Shown one piece after another: positions 11,201-20,856 of a stretch of 64,000 nt of DNA; within the stretch, counting starts at the first letter, position 1, and the number at the start of each line of letters is the position of its first letter. Source of the DNA: Orychophragmus violaceus. Taxonomy: Eukaryota > Streptophyta > Magnoliopsida > Brassicales > Brassicaceae. The notes beneath the pieces were generated by a model. That model was not told the origin of the DNA. It did not search any database and saw only the letters and a program-made list of their open reading frames with translations. A program made the position numbers and the translations under genes. The stretch covers positions 25,577,615-25,641,614 of the forward strand of contig CM058233.1 in the NCBI GenBank assembly GCA_030180135.1. Reading direction: 5' to 3'.

Positions 11201-12195
11201 TGCTTCAGCCTTCTACTGTTGCTGAGTGCCTGCATATTAGTACAAATATGAGCCCCACAACCAGTATCCATAACCCATGAGGTATTATCAGAAGTAGTTG
11301 TATTAACTTCTATAACAAAAATACCTGTTGAAGAAGTCTCAAAAGTCTTCTTCTTCAATTCCTTTAGACCTTCCTGGAATTTCTTACATTCTCTCCTCCA
11401 ATGCCCTGGTTCTTTACAGAACCTGCATATGTCAGTTGGCCCAGCCTTGGACTTGGGCTTGGGCTTTGGCGTGTCCTTGTCCGCGACTTGGACAGCCTTG
11501 GCCTTTCCCTTATCCTTAGCAGAGGATTTCTTAAACCCCTTGCCCTTCTGCACCATAAGCACATTGGGGTCCTTGGCGGTTTTCCTCAAATTGGGCTCCG
11601 CAGTCTTGAGCATTCCGTGAAGCTCAGGCAATGTCTTACTCAAGCCATGCATGTTAAAGTTCAGAATGAACTGATCATAGCTTGCAGGTAATGACTGCAA
11701 AATGATGTCGCAGGCAAGTTCCTGGCTGATTGGGCAGTCGAGTTTCTGAAGATGATCGAGATAACCCATCATCTTCAAGACATGAGGACTCACTGCCGCA
11801 TTCGCAGCCAACTTGCAGTCCAAGAGGTTCTTAACTGTTTGAAACCTCTCAGTCCTAGCCTGCTCCTGAAAAAGCGATTTCAGGCTTGCCATTATCTCGA
11901 TGGGTGACAATACACTCTCGAACTGTTTTTGCAGCTCAGGAGTCATTGTCACCAACATCAGGCAATAGGCATCATTTTCATCTGACGAATGCTTTTCCCA
12001 AGCATTATGCAGAGTCCTGGCGGCATTGGCAGGAGGCCTCTCGGGGAGAGGATCACGAAGGACATAATCCTTCTTCTCCTGCTTGAGGACCAGCCTCAAG
12101 TTCCTTGACCACGTCAGGAAGTTCGTTCCAGTCAGCTTCTCCTTCTCGAGAACAGACCGGATTGAGAATGTGTTTTGTGTGCTTGTAGTAGTCAT
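8218..12195 (-). CDS. gag-pol: C1 gag-pol polyprotein, 1325 aa, intact
   Basis: This single frame encodes all proteins needed for Copia retrotransposition in cytoplasmic particles and nuclear integration. Gag occupies about residues 1-250 (the UBN2-like N-terminus has LTGTNFLTWSRNLRLVLKQE), with a CCHC knuckle CRFCKEPGHWRREC at about 257-270. The protease has active-site VMDTGCGAHI with Asp about 310. A GAG-pre-integrase His/Cys region around 445-480 has HCRLGH and CEKCESCMMGK. Integrase D,D35E residues are near 506 (HTDVCGP), 569 (SDRGGEY) and 605 (NGVSERRN). RT carries QMDVKTAFLNG and YVDD, and RNase H has FTDASF and TEAEYIAAS. Length matches the usual 1300-1400 aa of plant Copia. The ATG at 12195 is the first in frame before the gag signature. 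No frameshift separates gag and pol, so Gag excess must come from another mechanism. Assignment to Ty1/copia is firm; I do not assign the sublineage. Confidence 0.97.
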   Translation of the reverse strand: MTTTSTQNTFSIRSVLEKEKLTGTNFLTWSRNLRLVLKQEKKDYVLRDPLPERPPANAARTLHNAWEKHSSDENDAYCLMLVTMTPELQKQFESVLSPIEIMASLKSLFQEQARTERFQTVKNLLDCKLAANAAVSPHVLKMMGYLDHLQKLDCPISQELACDIILQSLPASYDQFILNFNMHGLSKTLPELHGMLKTAEPNLRKTAKDPNVLMVQKGKGFKKSSAKDKGKAKAVQVADKDTPKPKPKSKAGPTDICRFCKEPGHWRRECKKFQEGLKELKKKTFETSSTGIFVIEVNTTTSDNTSWVMDTGCGAHICTNMQALSNSRRLKQGQVELRVGNGAKVPALAVGTYLLSLPSGLILELNNCYFVPAISRNIISISLLDLEGYDFSVKNKLCSFNRNNLFYGSAPLMNGLYILDQSAPIYNINTKRFKPNEENRTFLWHCRLGHISEKRIKRLHSNGLLGSFDFESCEKCESCMMGKMTRAPFNKPNERASDVLGLIHTDVCGPMSTNARGNYQYFITFTDDFSRYGYVYLMKHKSESFEKFREFQNEVQNQLGKSIKALRSDRGGEYLSQEFSDYLRECGIVSQLTPSGTPQWNGVSERRNRTLLDMVRSMMSHTDLPISLWGYALLTAVFTLNRAPSKAVAKTPYELWTGEAPVLSYLRIWGCEAYVKRLISDKLTPKSDKCYFIGYPRETKAYYFYLRSENKIFVARDCNFLEREFLSKKDSGSKVLLEEIQDEQDTAQPNEEEQQEDLQEIVEPEPVVPEVRRSGRIRHEPERYQGFLVTDCHDLLIIDGDEPSNFNQAMMGPDSSKWRKATDSEMDSMSVNQVFSLVDLPAGVKAIECKWIFKKKIDVDGNVQIYKARLVVKGFRQVHGVDYDETYSPVAMMKSIRILLATAAFHDYEIWQMDVKTAFLNGILEEDVYMTQPDGYIDPKNAGKVCKLHKSIYGLKQASRSWNLRFDEAIKQFDFIRNEEEQCVYKKSSGSKIVFLILYVDDILLLGNDVPMLKSVKDWLGSCFSMKDMGEAAYVLGIRIYRDRSRRLIGLCQDSYIDKVLQRFSMKDSKKGFTPMVHGTTLSKKQSPTTAAELERMKNIPYASAIGSVMYAMICTRPDVAYALSMTSRYQSNPGENHWIAVKNILKYLRHTKDKFLVYGGSDVLKVSGFTDASFQTDQDDFRSQSGYIFCLNGGAISWRSSKQDTVADSTTEAEYIAASEAAKEAVWIRKFIIELGVIPDAAEPLALFCDNNGAIAQAKEPRSHQKSKHVLRRFHLIRDIINRKEVKISRVQTDDNVADPLTKPLPRPKLEFLTEAVGIRNIEM

Positions 12196-13819
12196 AGCTG
12201 AAATATATAGATAAAAGGTTATTAGTTAAAATGTTCAATATGATTAATCTCGTATTAAATTTAATATGATTAATCACGCATTATATTCAATAACATAAGT
12301 TACCCTCAATAGAATATAATGATTCCAAGATCCACATATAACTAAGATTAAAGTGGGCCACTGGCCGTCACCAAACCTTAGCTTATATCGGTAAGCCCTA
12401 TATCGGCTAATTATATCCGTGATATAACTCTTGGTTGTGAATCTGGGCCCGAGGCCCAATCCACTCTGATGTCTCAAGGCCCGGGACTCCCGATGGCCCA
12501 GTCAAGAAAACCAGACTATACAGTCATGTAATCATTAATGTCTGGGACTCCCAATGACATTTATGAATCACAAACCGTCTTATCCACGCAAAAGCAGACA
12601 CCCTCACACTGTAAGGCCATGAATACAATTGAATGGGCTTCGACAGCTGACATAGAATGGACAAGACATCCAACGCTTGATATTATTTGAGGTTCGTAGG
12701 TTTATTTAAAAAAATTCATTCCCAAAATAGAATATTACTATTTCGGGAAACTTTCCATTTTTGGAATCCTACTATTTTTGGAAACTTTCTAAAATTGGAA
12801 ACTTTCTAAAAACGGAAACTTTCTAACTTTAGAAATTTCTTAAAATCCGAATCATGCAAATCTAGAAACTTCTATAAATTAAGAAACTTTCTAATTTCAA
12901 AATATCGGAAACTTTAATTTAAAATCGATTTATATTCTTTATAAAATAAATTTTAAATTAATCTGAAGAAAGACTCAAATAATTGGCCCAATTGTTTTAA
13001 CTTCTTGGCCCGAGGCCCAAGAATTGGTCCATGTCCAAGACATGACCCAATTGTCCAATTAAATGACATAACCGGTCTGGTTCATTAAAATTGGTCTAAC
13101 CAAATTTTAATTACTACGATGACCACAATTGTCAACCGGTTATTTACTAAACCGGATTTTCTCAATTTATTTGGTCCAACCAAATCAAATTAGAAAATCC
13201 TGGTTTAGGCACAAAATCCAATTTTTCGACTTTGGATTTCTTATCCCGGTTTAACCAGACTTAATAAAATTATTAAATCTGTTTATTAAACCGTGACGTT
13301 TAATTTTAATCAAAATATTAAACCGAGCCTTAAACCAACCATGTCGATCGATGAACCAACCGTGTCGATCGATCCATCAACCGCATCGGTCGATGCTCTC
13401 AGCATCGATCCTGCATCGATCGTGCATCGATCCTGTATCGATCGATGCTCTCACGCATGCACGGAACCGAGCCAAAACCCTAACCGTGTCGATCGATGCA
13501 CCAACCGCATCGGTCGATGCACCATCATCGAACCTGCATCGATCCTGCATCGATCGATGCTTTCACGTGTTAACAGGGTTAGCCGATAGACTGTATCGAC
13601 CGATCCATGCGATCGTATCGATCGATCCATGCGATCGCAGTCGATACTGACTTTTGAAAATCGCATTCTACCAAATCATATAGCTTGGTTTCTGCGATTT
13701 TATGTGTGTTTAGGTTTCAATTCCTTGTTGCTTAAGTGATTTCTCTTATCAGTAGTTGATTCAAAACACTTTTAAACAAGAAAACAATCCTAAACATGAA
13801 TCTAAACAAGAAAAACCAG
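12196..13819 (-). other. C1 5' leader
   Basis: About 1.6 kb of non-coding leader lies between the primer site and the gag ATG. It contains two unusual zones. One is 12745-12915, with repeated 'gaaactttcta' units. The other is 13335-13640, dense in TCGATCGATG-type palindromes. Short frames across the second zone are translations of the repeats, not genes. Confidence 0.7.
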
Positions 13820-13837
13820 AACCTGGCTCTGATACCA
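13820..13837 (-). promoter_or_regulatory. C1 primer binding site, initiator tRNA-Met type
   Basis: The minus strand reads TGGTATCAGAGCCAGGTT one base after the 5' LTR. TGGTATCAGAGC is the standard complement of the plant initiator tRNA-Met 3' end used by Copia elements. Confidence 0.92.
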
Positions 13838-13838
13838 C

Positions 13839-14514
13839 TGAAGGATTGTTTAGTTGATCCTGATTCAATTCTCTGATTCATATCATCCTAAACATGCTGA
13901 TCTAGGTTCTTCTCGAATAGAAACAATTGATGATCTCACCTTTTACCTGTTTGTTGTAGCGGAAGGAGATAGAACAGGTCAGAGATCAGAGAAACACCGA
14001 GAGATGAATCCTCCAAAGGTTCACACACGCGATCACAGAAAACGGCTGCTAGACCACAAGGAACTCGGCACAGAGAGAGAGAGAGTTTTCGGCTGAGAGG
14101 CTAGGGTTAATTGTTCTGAACTCGAGTTTTATCTCATAAAACTTGTCCGGTTCCGTTTGGGCCATTTGGCCCAAACACCAATTAACTCGACGGCATTCGC
14201 GCACTGTGTCGACCGACACACCTTGTGTATCGATCGACACACAGTGGCCAAACCGTTTTATTCTCTCTAAGTACAGTAAATGCCTAGCACTTTTACCGTA
14301 CTTCTGCTAAACCGTTCCTACACATTTTCCTGTTAGCTTAGGCGTGTGACCCATATGGGATCATATAATAAAGGCAATAAGTTCAAGACTTATAGATCAT
14401 GAGCGGACTCTAGCAAGCCATCATGACCCCCAGTATTATATGACTTATGTCTGATCATTGACATACTCTTACTTTCTAGAGACAGTACCGAGATTACTGG
14501 ACACAATTCCAACA
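13839..14514 (-). repeat. C1 5' LTR (minus-strand element)
   Basis: This copy is 676 bp, the same length as the left one. Paired palindromes sit at 14207-14218 and 14228-14239. Transcription of the element would start within this copy and run leftward. Confidence 0.95.
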
Positions 14515-14519
14515 AGGAA

Positions 14520-15105
14520 GAGAAAAGAGTCTGGTGGAAAATTTGATAACTTTCAGACTGCTGAGATGAAGAATAAGCTGGACACTGTTCATTGTTTGCT
14601 GATTGGGAAGAAGGCTGTCCACTTTTCTCAAGTGGTTGAAGAGTTTGAACCTGAAGATGGCTGCCAAGAAGAGGATGTGAACTACATCGGTCGATCTGGA
14701 TTTCAGGGAAACATGTTTGTAAATCAGCAAGGTAACAAGTTCTACACTGGTGGTCAGAAGAGTGATTTCACAAGCAATCAAAACTCTTCTGGATATGGTC
14801 AGAATGCTGGTCTCCAAAAACCTTTTCAGCAGAACAACTCCTATCAGAGGACCTATGGATCATCTTCATATCAGACTCCTCCTGTTGCTAATGCTCATGA
14901 GAGCAAGTTGGAAGCTATGATGGAGCAGATACTTGAGGGGACCAAGACTACTGTGGACTTCAACAAGAAGATGGATGCCATCTACACTGATCCGAACGAG
15001 AAGTTTGAGTCTTTGAGCACACATATGAAGCAGTTGGATACTCAGGTTGCTCAAACTGCTGGACCTATTAAGAGGCAAGCCGGATTCCTTCCTGGAAGTA
15101 CATAA
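14520..15105 (+). pseudogene. gag: A1 gag, second part
   Basis: After the second TSD copy the gag frame resumes with RKRVSGGKFDNFQTAEM, then LDTVHCLLIGKKAVHFSQVVEEF. It continues with a Gln/Asn/Tyr-rich stretch (GNKFYTGGQKSDF) and a C-terminal segment ending LDTQVAQTAG. This is the nucleocapsid-side part of an Athila gag. It ends with TAA at 15103-15105. About 75 bases then separate it from the protease frame, so gag and pol are now disconnected. Confidence 0.85.
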
Positions 15106-15180
15106 ACCAATCCTAAGCATCACTGCAATGCAATATCACTAAGGAGTGGGAAAAAGCTACAAACTATCCCCAACAGGCAA

Positions 15181-18100
15181 GTGAGTGCTGAGGAACTCGA
15201 GGAGTTAGAGGAATTGGATGAAGAAATTGAAGCCGAAAGACGAGCGTCGACCGATGCTGACACCCAATGTCGACCGACACCCAACTCTTCGAGTGCTTGT
15301 GATGAACAAAAATCGACCGAGGGCAATTATGAAGTCGATAACAATGGAGAATCGATCGATGTGGACCGACACCAACCTAGTGTCGACCGACACCCTTCGC
15401 GGACAGAGTATGATAATGTGAAAAAGGCTCATGTTGCTGTTGGGAAGGTGTATAAACCCAAGGTACCTTTCCCGAGAAACCCGAAGCAGTCCAAGTTTGA
15501 ATGGTTCAAGGCTAAATATATGGATATGTTGAGCAAGCTCACTCTTCCATTGCCATTGATGGATGCTATCAACAACAACCCAGTGATGAAGAGGTGTTTG
15601 AAGAAGATGTTGACTTCTGACATGGGAGATGAAGAGTGTGTGATGATGATTACTGAAGTCTGCAACGCTGTCATCCTGAACAGAGTTCCAGAGAAGCAAA
15701 AGGATCCAGGAAGCTTTGTCTTGGACTGCACAATTTTTAGAGACAGATTTGAGAGATCATTGTGTGATTTGCGCTCAAGTGTTAATCTGATGCCATATTC
15801 GGTTGCTGAGCAGATGGGGATGACGGATCTCACACCTACTAGGATCTCTTTGATTCTAGCTGATCACTCCATAAGGATTGCTGAAGGCCTCTTGGAGGAT
15901 GTACCGGTGAAGATTGGTGAATGTGTAATTCCCACAGACTTTGTTGTCTTGCAGTACAATGAATAACCTAGGGACCCTCTTATCTTAGGCAGACCGTTCC
16001 TTGCTACAGCTGGTGCAATCATTGATGTTAAGCGAGGGAATATTGGACTGAATGTGGGTGATTTGGTGATGGATTTCGACATGAACAAGCTGATGAGACA
16101 TCCTATTATCGATGGGCAGACTTTCTATGTGGACACCTTGGATAATCTAGCTGCAGAACTTTTGTCTCAGATGCATCCTGCGGACCCTTTGGAAAGAGCT
16201 TTGATTAACTTTGAGCAGGATTTGGAGCTAGAGGATGCTGCTGCAGCTGGGTATTTGAGGCTGATGGATCCTACTGAGCATGTGATGCAAGTAGTAGCTC
16301 AAGAGGAGTTGGTTGGCGTTTCGCAGAAGGCGGCCACACTTGGAGACTGGAGTGGCGAAAAAGCTCCAAAGATTGAGCTGAAGCAGCTCCCTGCAGGCCT
16401 CAAATATGCATTTCTAGGTCAGAATTCTACCTATCCTGTTATTGTCAATGCTCATTTGAATAACGAGGAACTCACTTTACTGCTAAGCAAGCTGCGTAAG
16501 CATCGCAAGGCTCTTGGCTATTCTCTTGATGATATTTCAGGCATCTCTCCAGACTTATGCATGCATAGGATACACCTTGAGGATGAGAGCTTATCGTCAA
16601 TTGAGAATCAGAGGCGTTTGAATCCTAACCTGAAAGAGGTTGTGAAGAAGGAGATAATGAAGCTGCTGCAAGCTGAGATTATTTATCCTATCTCAGACAG
16701 TGAATGGGTCAGCCCAGTTCATGTGGTTCCTAAGAAAGGAGGAGTTACAGTGGTGAAAAATGACAAGAATGAGCTGATTCCTACAAGGACAAGCACTGGT
16801 CACAAGATGTGCATAGACTACAGGAAGTTGAATGCAGCCACCAGAAAATACCACTTTCCACTCCCTTTCATTGATCAGATGTTGGAAAGGTTGGCAAATG
16901 ATTTTACTATTACTTTTTGGATTGTTATTCTGCTTTCTTTCAGATCCCTATCCACCCAGAGGACCAGGGGAAGACCACATTTACCTGTCCTTATGGCACC
17001 TTTGTATACCGCAGAATGCCATTTGGACTGTGTAATGCTCCTATGACGTTTCATAGGTGCATGATGTCTATCTTCACAGACATGATAGAGGATTTTATGG
17101 AGGTCTTCATAAATGATTTTTCTGTCTACGGACCATCTTACCATGCTTGTCTGGATAATCTGTGCATGGTGCTATCTAGATGTGAGGAAAATCACCTGGT
17201 TTTGAATTGGAAGAAATGTCATTTTATGGTCAAGGATGGCATTGTACTTGGACACAGAGTATCTGAGGCAGGAATTGAAGTGCACAGAGCTAAGATTGAG
17301 GTTATGACAGGGCTACAGGCGCCAGAATCAGTAGGAGTGAGGAATTTCCTTGGGCATGCTGGATTTTACAGGAGGTTTATTAAAGACTTCGGCAAGATAG
17401 CTAGACCACTCACTGCACCTCTCTGCAAAGATGTGAAGTTTGAGTTCACAGATGAGTGTCATACTGCATTCCAGGAGCTGAAACAATCTTTGATTTCTGC
17501 TCCAATTGTACAAACTCCGGACTGGGATCTGCCTTTTGAGGTGATGTGTGATGCTAGTGATTATGCAGTAGAAGCTGTACTTGGTCAGAAAAAGGATAAA
17601 AAGCTCCATGCCATCTACTATGCTAGTAGAACTCTTGATGATGCGCAAAGGAATTATGCAACAACTGAGAAGGAGTTGCTAGTAGTTGTGTTTGCATTTG
17701 AGAAGTTCCGCCCATATCTGATTGGATCTAAAGTAGTTGTGCACACTGACCATTTTGCACTTAAGTATCTGATGCAGAAGAAAGATGCTAAGCCAAGGCT
17801 ACTGAGATGGATTTTGTTGCTCCAAGAGTTTGACATAGAGGTGAGAGATAAGAAAGGAGTGGAGAATGGTGTTGCTGACCATCTGTCACGGATTAGGATC
17901 GATGAGGACGTTCCTATAGATGATTTTCTACTAGAAGAGAACATCTATAAGGTTGAAACAGGATTTCAGGCAGTTGGTTTGAGTTCACTGCGCTTTTCAC
18001 GAGTCACAGAGACGATGTCATTCGACATTCAGTTCATGTCGGTCGACACTCCATTCGAAACAGCGGACGATAATCGATCAAACCCGACATCGATTGGCCA

Positions 18101-18287
18101 ATTGGGATCAAGGTCGATCGACACCAACACAAGTGTCGGTCGACACCAGTCGCAGATGCAGGAAGTTGTTTTCGATGATCAAGCTGACATGTTCATAGCT
18201 GCAATTACCCATGGGTCTCTCTCCACTAGACCTTGGTATGCCAATATAGCCAAATACCTTGCTGCAGAGGATGAGCCAAGTGTTTAA
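15181..18287 (+). pseudogene. pol: A1 protease, reverse transcriptase and RNase H
   Basis: Domains run in order. An acidic linker comes first (15181-15400), packed with paired palindromes. The protease segment near 15750-16050 has SSVNLMPYSVAEQM and GRPFLATAGAIID, but the expected active-site DLGSS reads DLRSS. RT (about 16550-17400) has MCIDYRKLNAATRKYHFPLP, FLDCYSAFFQIP and FGLCNAPMTFHRCM, with the YxDD box reading VFINDFSVYG, so the first catalytic Asp is Asn. RNase H (about 17530-17900) has MCDASDYAVEAVLGQ, KELLVVVFAFEKFRPYL and GVADHLSRI. There is an in-frame TAA at 15964 and a frameshift near 16900. The sequence type is Athila/Calypso rather than Tat. The catalytic losses alone would inactivate it. 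Confidence 0.88.
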
Positions 18288-19521
18288 AGGATATGCTAAG
18301 AAGAAGTTCCTTAGGGAAATAAGGCGCTATTATTGGAATGAACCCTACCTGTACAAGCACTGTTCTGATGGTATCTATAAACGTTGCATTGCGGAGTCTG
18401 AATTTGATAGTGTGCTGTACCACTGCCATGGTTCGGAGTATGCAGGACACTTTGCTACGTTCAAGACAGTATCCAAGGTCTTTCAAGCAGGCCTCTGGTG
18501 GCCTATGATTTTCAAGGATGCTTAGTTGTTTGTCTCGCAGTGTGATGTGTGTCAGAGGAGGGGGAAGATAAGCAAGAGACATGAGATGCCACAAAACTTC
18601 ATCCTCAAGGTTGAAGTCTTTGACTGTTGGGGCATCGATTTCATGGGACCGTTTCCATCTTCTTATGGGAACAAGTATATCTTGGTTGCTGTGGACTACG
18701 ACCTTAAGTGGGTTGAAGCGCTTGCTTGTCTGACCAATGACTCTTCGGTAGTTCTTAAGCTATTTAAGACTATCATCTTCCCCAGATTTGGAGTGCCTAG
18801 GATTTTGATAAGTGATGGCGGTTCTCACTTCATCAACAAGGTCTTCGAGAAGTTGCTTAAGAAGCATGGTGTTAATCATCGTGTGGCTACTCCATATCAT
18901 CCTCAGACTAGTGGACAGGTTGAGGTTTCAAACCGACAGATCAAGGAGATTCTGGAAAAGACAGTGGGAAAGAATAGGAAGGACTGGTCTGTTAAGCTGG
19001 ATGATGCGTTGTGGGCCGACAGGACTGCGTTCAAGACGCCACTTGGGACTACACCTTTTCACCTACTCTATGGGAAAGCTTGCCACCTTCCATTTGAGCT
19101 CGAGCACAAGGCTAGATGGGCTGTTAAACAGATGAACTTCGATCTCAAGCCTGCAGCTGAGAGGCGTTTGATACAACTTAATGATTTAGACGAAATTCGC
19201 CACCATGCGTATGAGAACTCAAAGTTGTACAAGGAGCGTACAAAGGCGTATCATGATAAGAAGATCATCTCACACAACTTCGAACCCAATGACCAGGTAC
19301 TCCTCTATAACTCTCGCTTACAACTGTTTCCTGGCAAATTGCGTTCTCGTTGGTCAGGTCCATTCACCGTCAAGGAAGCTAGATCACACGGAGCTGTTAT
19401 CTTGGTGAATTCCAAAGGAAAAGAGTTCACAATCAATGGGCAAAGGGTGAAACACTATTGGGCGAAAGCCAAGATCCCTGAAGGCGAAATTGTCCATCTG
19501 GATAATCCACCCACTGCCTAG
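18259..19521 (+). pseudogene. pol: A1 integrase
   Basis: The His-Cys zinc finger region starts at about 18390 (HCHGSEYAGHF ... CDVCQRRGK) but is cut by TAG at 18523-18525. The core keeps all three acidic residues in context: WGIDFMGPFPSSYGN, LISDGGSHFIN and TSGQVEVSNRQIKE. A C-terminal region with FELEHKARWAVKQMNFD and RWSGPFTVKEA ends at TAG 19519-19521. A frameshift relative to the RT frame lies near 18260-18290. Integrase would insert the cDNA; here it cannot be made as part of pol. Confidence 0.87.
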
Positions 19522-20841
19522 TCGCAGTACAGTCAAGCTATTGACGTTAAACAAGCGCTGAGTGGGAGGCAACCCACTGTAGGGCCATTTTTCTTTCCTT
19601 TTTGGTTTTTGTTCTTGAGTCTTTTGATTTTTTCTGGTTTTTGTGTGTTAGAATCGTGAAGAACAGGTTGCAGACAGCAGTGTCGACCAACATTCCCTAG
19701 TGTCGGTCGACACCAAAATCGAAAACACGGACAGAAATCGAGCACTCTCGATTCAGAGCAGATGAATGTCTACCAAAACCGTGTGTCGCTCGACATTGGC
19801 TGGGTGTCGGTCGACACTCACCACGCCTGCAAGTAAGGTTTCCGATTTTCCAAGTTTTCGGTTGACTTATACCTTGTTCTCCCGAACCCAAGCTGCGATT
19901 GCACTGGGGACAATGCAGTCTGAGTGTGGGGGTGGTGGTTACTGACATTGTGTTATGTTTTCTTAGTGTCAGTCCTTGTTTTTCTTTGGTTTTCAAATTA
20001 TTTTATTGAGTTAAATTTTGTATGAAACTATGATTTTTCGAGGAATTTTTTCGCTGGAACAGGAACTAAGTGACCATTGGACAGACATGCAGTAGCTCTA
20101 TGACTGTTAGAAAACCCAACACGGATCAACCGACCAAGGACACCCATTCTTCTCAAGTATTCAGAGGATCCATCACTAATTTCACCTCTAATCCTGACTG
20201 AATTTTTCACTTAGGGGCTTGGTATCTCTGGATCGGATTCCTCGTATGTGTTTGACAGAACCTATGATCCTGTCTAAGTATGGTTTCTGATTTTCCCCTC
20301 CCTTGAAAGTAAAAAAAGAAGAGATAAAACTGCGGATAAGCTAGTAGCTTCGAAGTGGTCACGGGAGTGGTAGAGACCCCTATTACCTCATGTGCATCCA
20401 CGGAAACATGTACAAAGTTAAACCCCGAATAAAAAGGGAAGAGCACTGATAGAAAAAATAAAATGATACCCAGTGGGGAAAAATCAGTGCTAAGGGATAA
20501 AGGGAAAAGAAAGGAACCAGAAACCGACAGTTTGGTGGTCAGGTACTGACTGATTTGAGTCCATGTGTCCTCTGATCGATACTCCCTCTGTGAGACCCAC
20601 CTAATTGTATACAGAGGTTAGTGTGGTGAATTTGGATGCTCTGTCTAGATTGTGGAGTTTACTTGGGACAGTTGCTAAGTGTGGGGGAAGTACATTGTGG
20701 TCTTGATCTCTGTAGGAATGTTTTAAGTGGCTTACTAAGTAAATGTGAATGCGAATGTTCCTAGGACGAAATGAGTTTCTGGGTTTTCAAAACTCTTTCT
20801 CATTGCTTTTGTTCTTTATTTGCTTGAGGGCAAGCAAGATC
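19522..20841 (+). other. A1 3' non-coding region
   Basis: About 1.3 kb without a supported gene. It holds a conserved hairpin at 19561-19578, four palindromic motifs at 19681-19712 and 19784-19816, and two internal purine tracts resembling the polypurine tract (19921-19940 and 20676-20690). Short frames on the minus strand lack domains. No ATHILA ORF-1 is present, unlike in A2. Confidence 0.7.
19561..19578 (+). promoter_or_regulatory. Conserved post-pol hairpin AGTGGG-AGGCAA-CCCACT
   Basis: Six perfect stem pairs enclose a six-base loop, about 40 bases after the pol stop. The same stem, loop and flank ('gtcaagcta...gctg') occur in A2 at 48990-49007. Conservation in two diverged elements suggests an RNA-level role. 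Confidence 0.6.
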
Positions 20842-20856
20842 TAAATGTGGGGGAGT
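20842..20856 (+). promoter_or_regulatory. A1 polypurine tract
   Basis: AAATGTGGGGGAGT sits directly before the TGATATATC start of the 3' LTR. It is the plus-strand primer site. Confidence 0.85.

Larger units (their letters stand above)
6693..14514 (-). mobile_element. C1: young, intact Ty1/copia retrotransposon nested in A1 gag
   Basis: Two 676-bp LTRs (6693-7368 and 13839-14514) bound the element, with a perfect TSD AGGAA (6688-6692 and 14515-14519). On the minus strand the order is 5' LTR, tRNA-Met primer site, a 1.6 kb leader, one uninterrupted gag-pol frame, a 0.8 kb 3' region, polypurine tract and 3' LTR. By eye I found only one base difference between the LTRs (near 6811 versus 13957). 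That implies a very recent insertion, on the order of 0.1 million years or less at usual plant substitution rates (an inference). All catalytic motifs look intact, so the element may be mobile. Confidence 0.96.

Noticed and set aside
9037..11691. Plus-strand frames up to 153 codons inside C1
   Set aside because: They lie opposite the intact gag-pol frame and mirror its codon structure.
13293..13666. Frames of 98, 99 and 71 codons rich in Ser-Ile-Asp-Arg repeats
   Set aside because: Overlapping translations of TCGATCGATG repeats on both strands; no coding signal.
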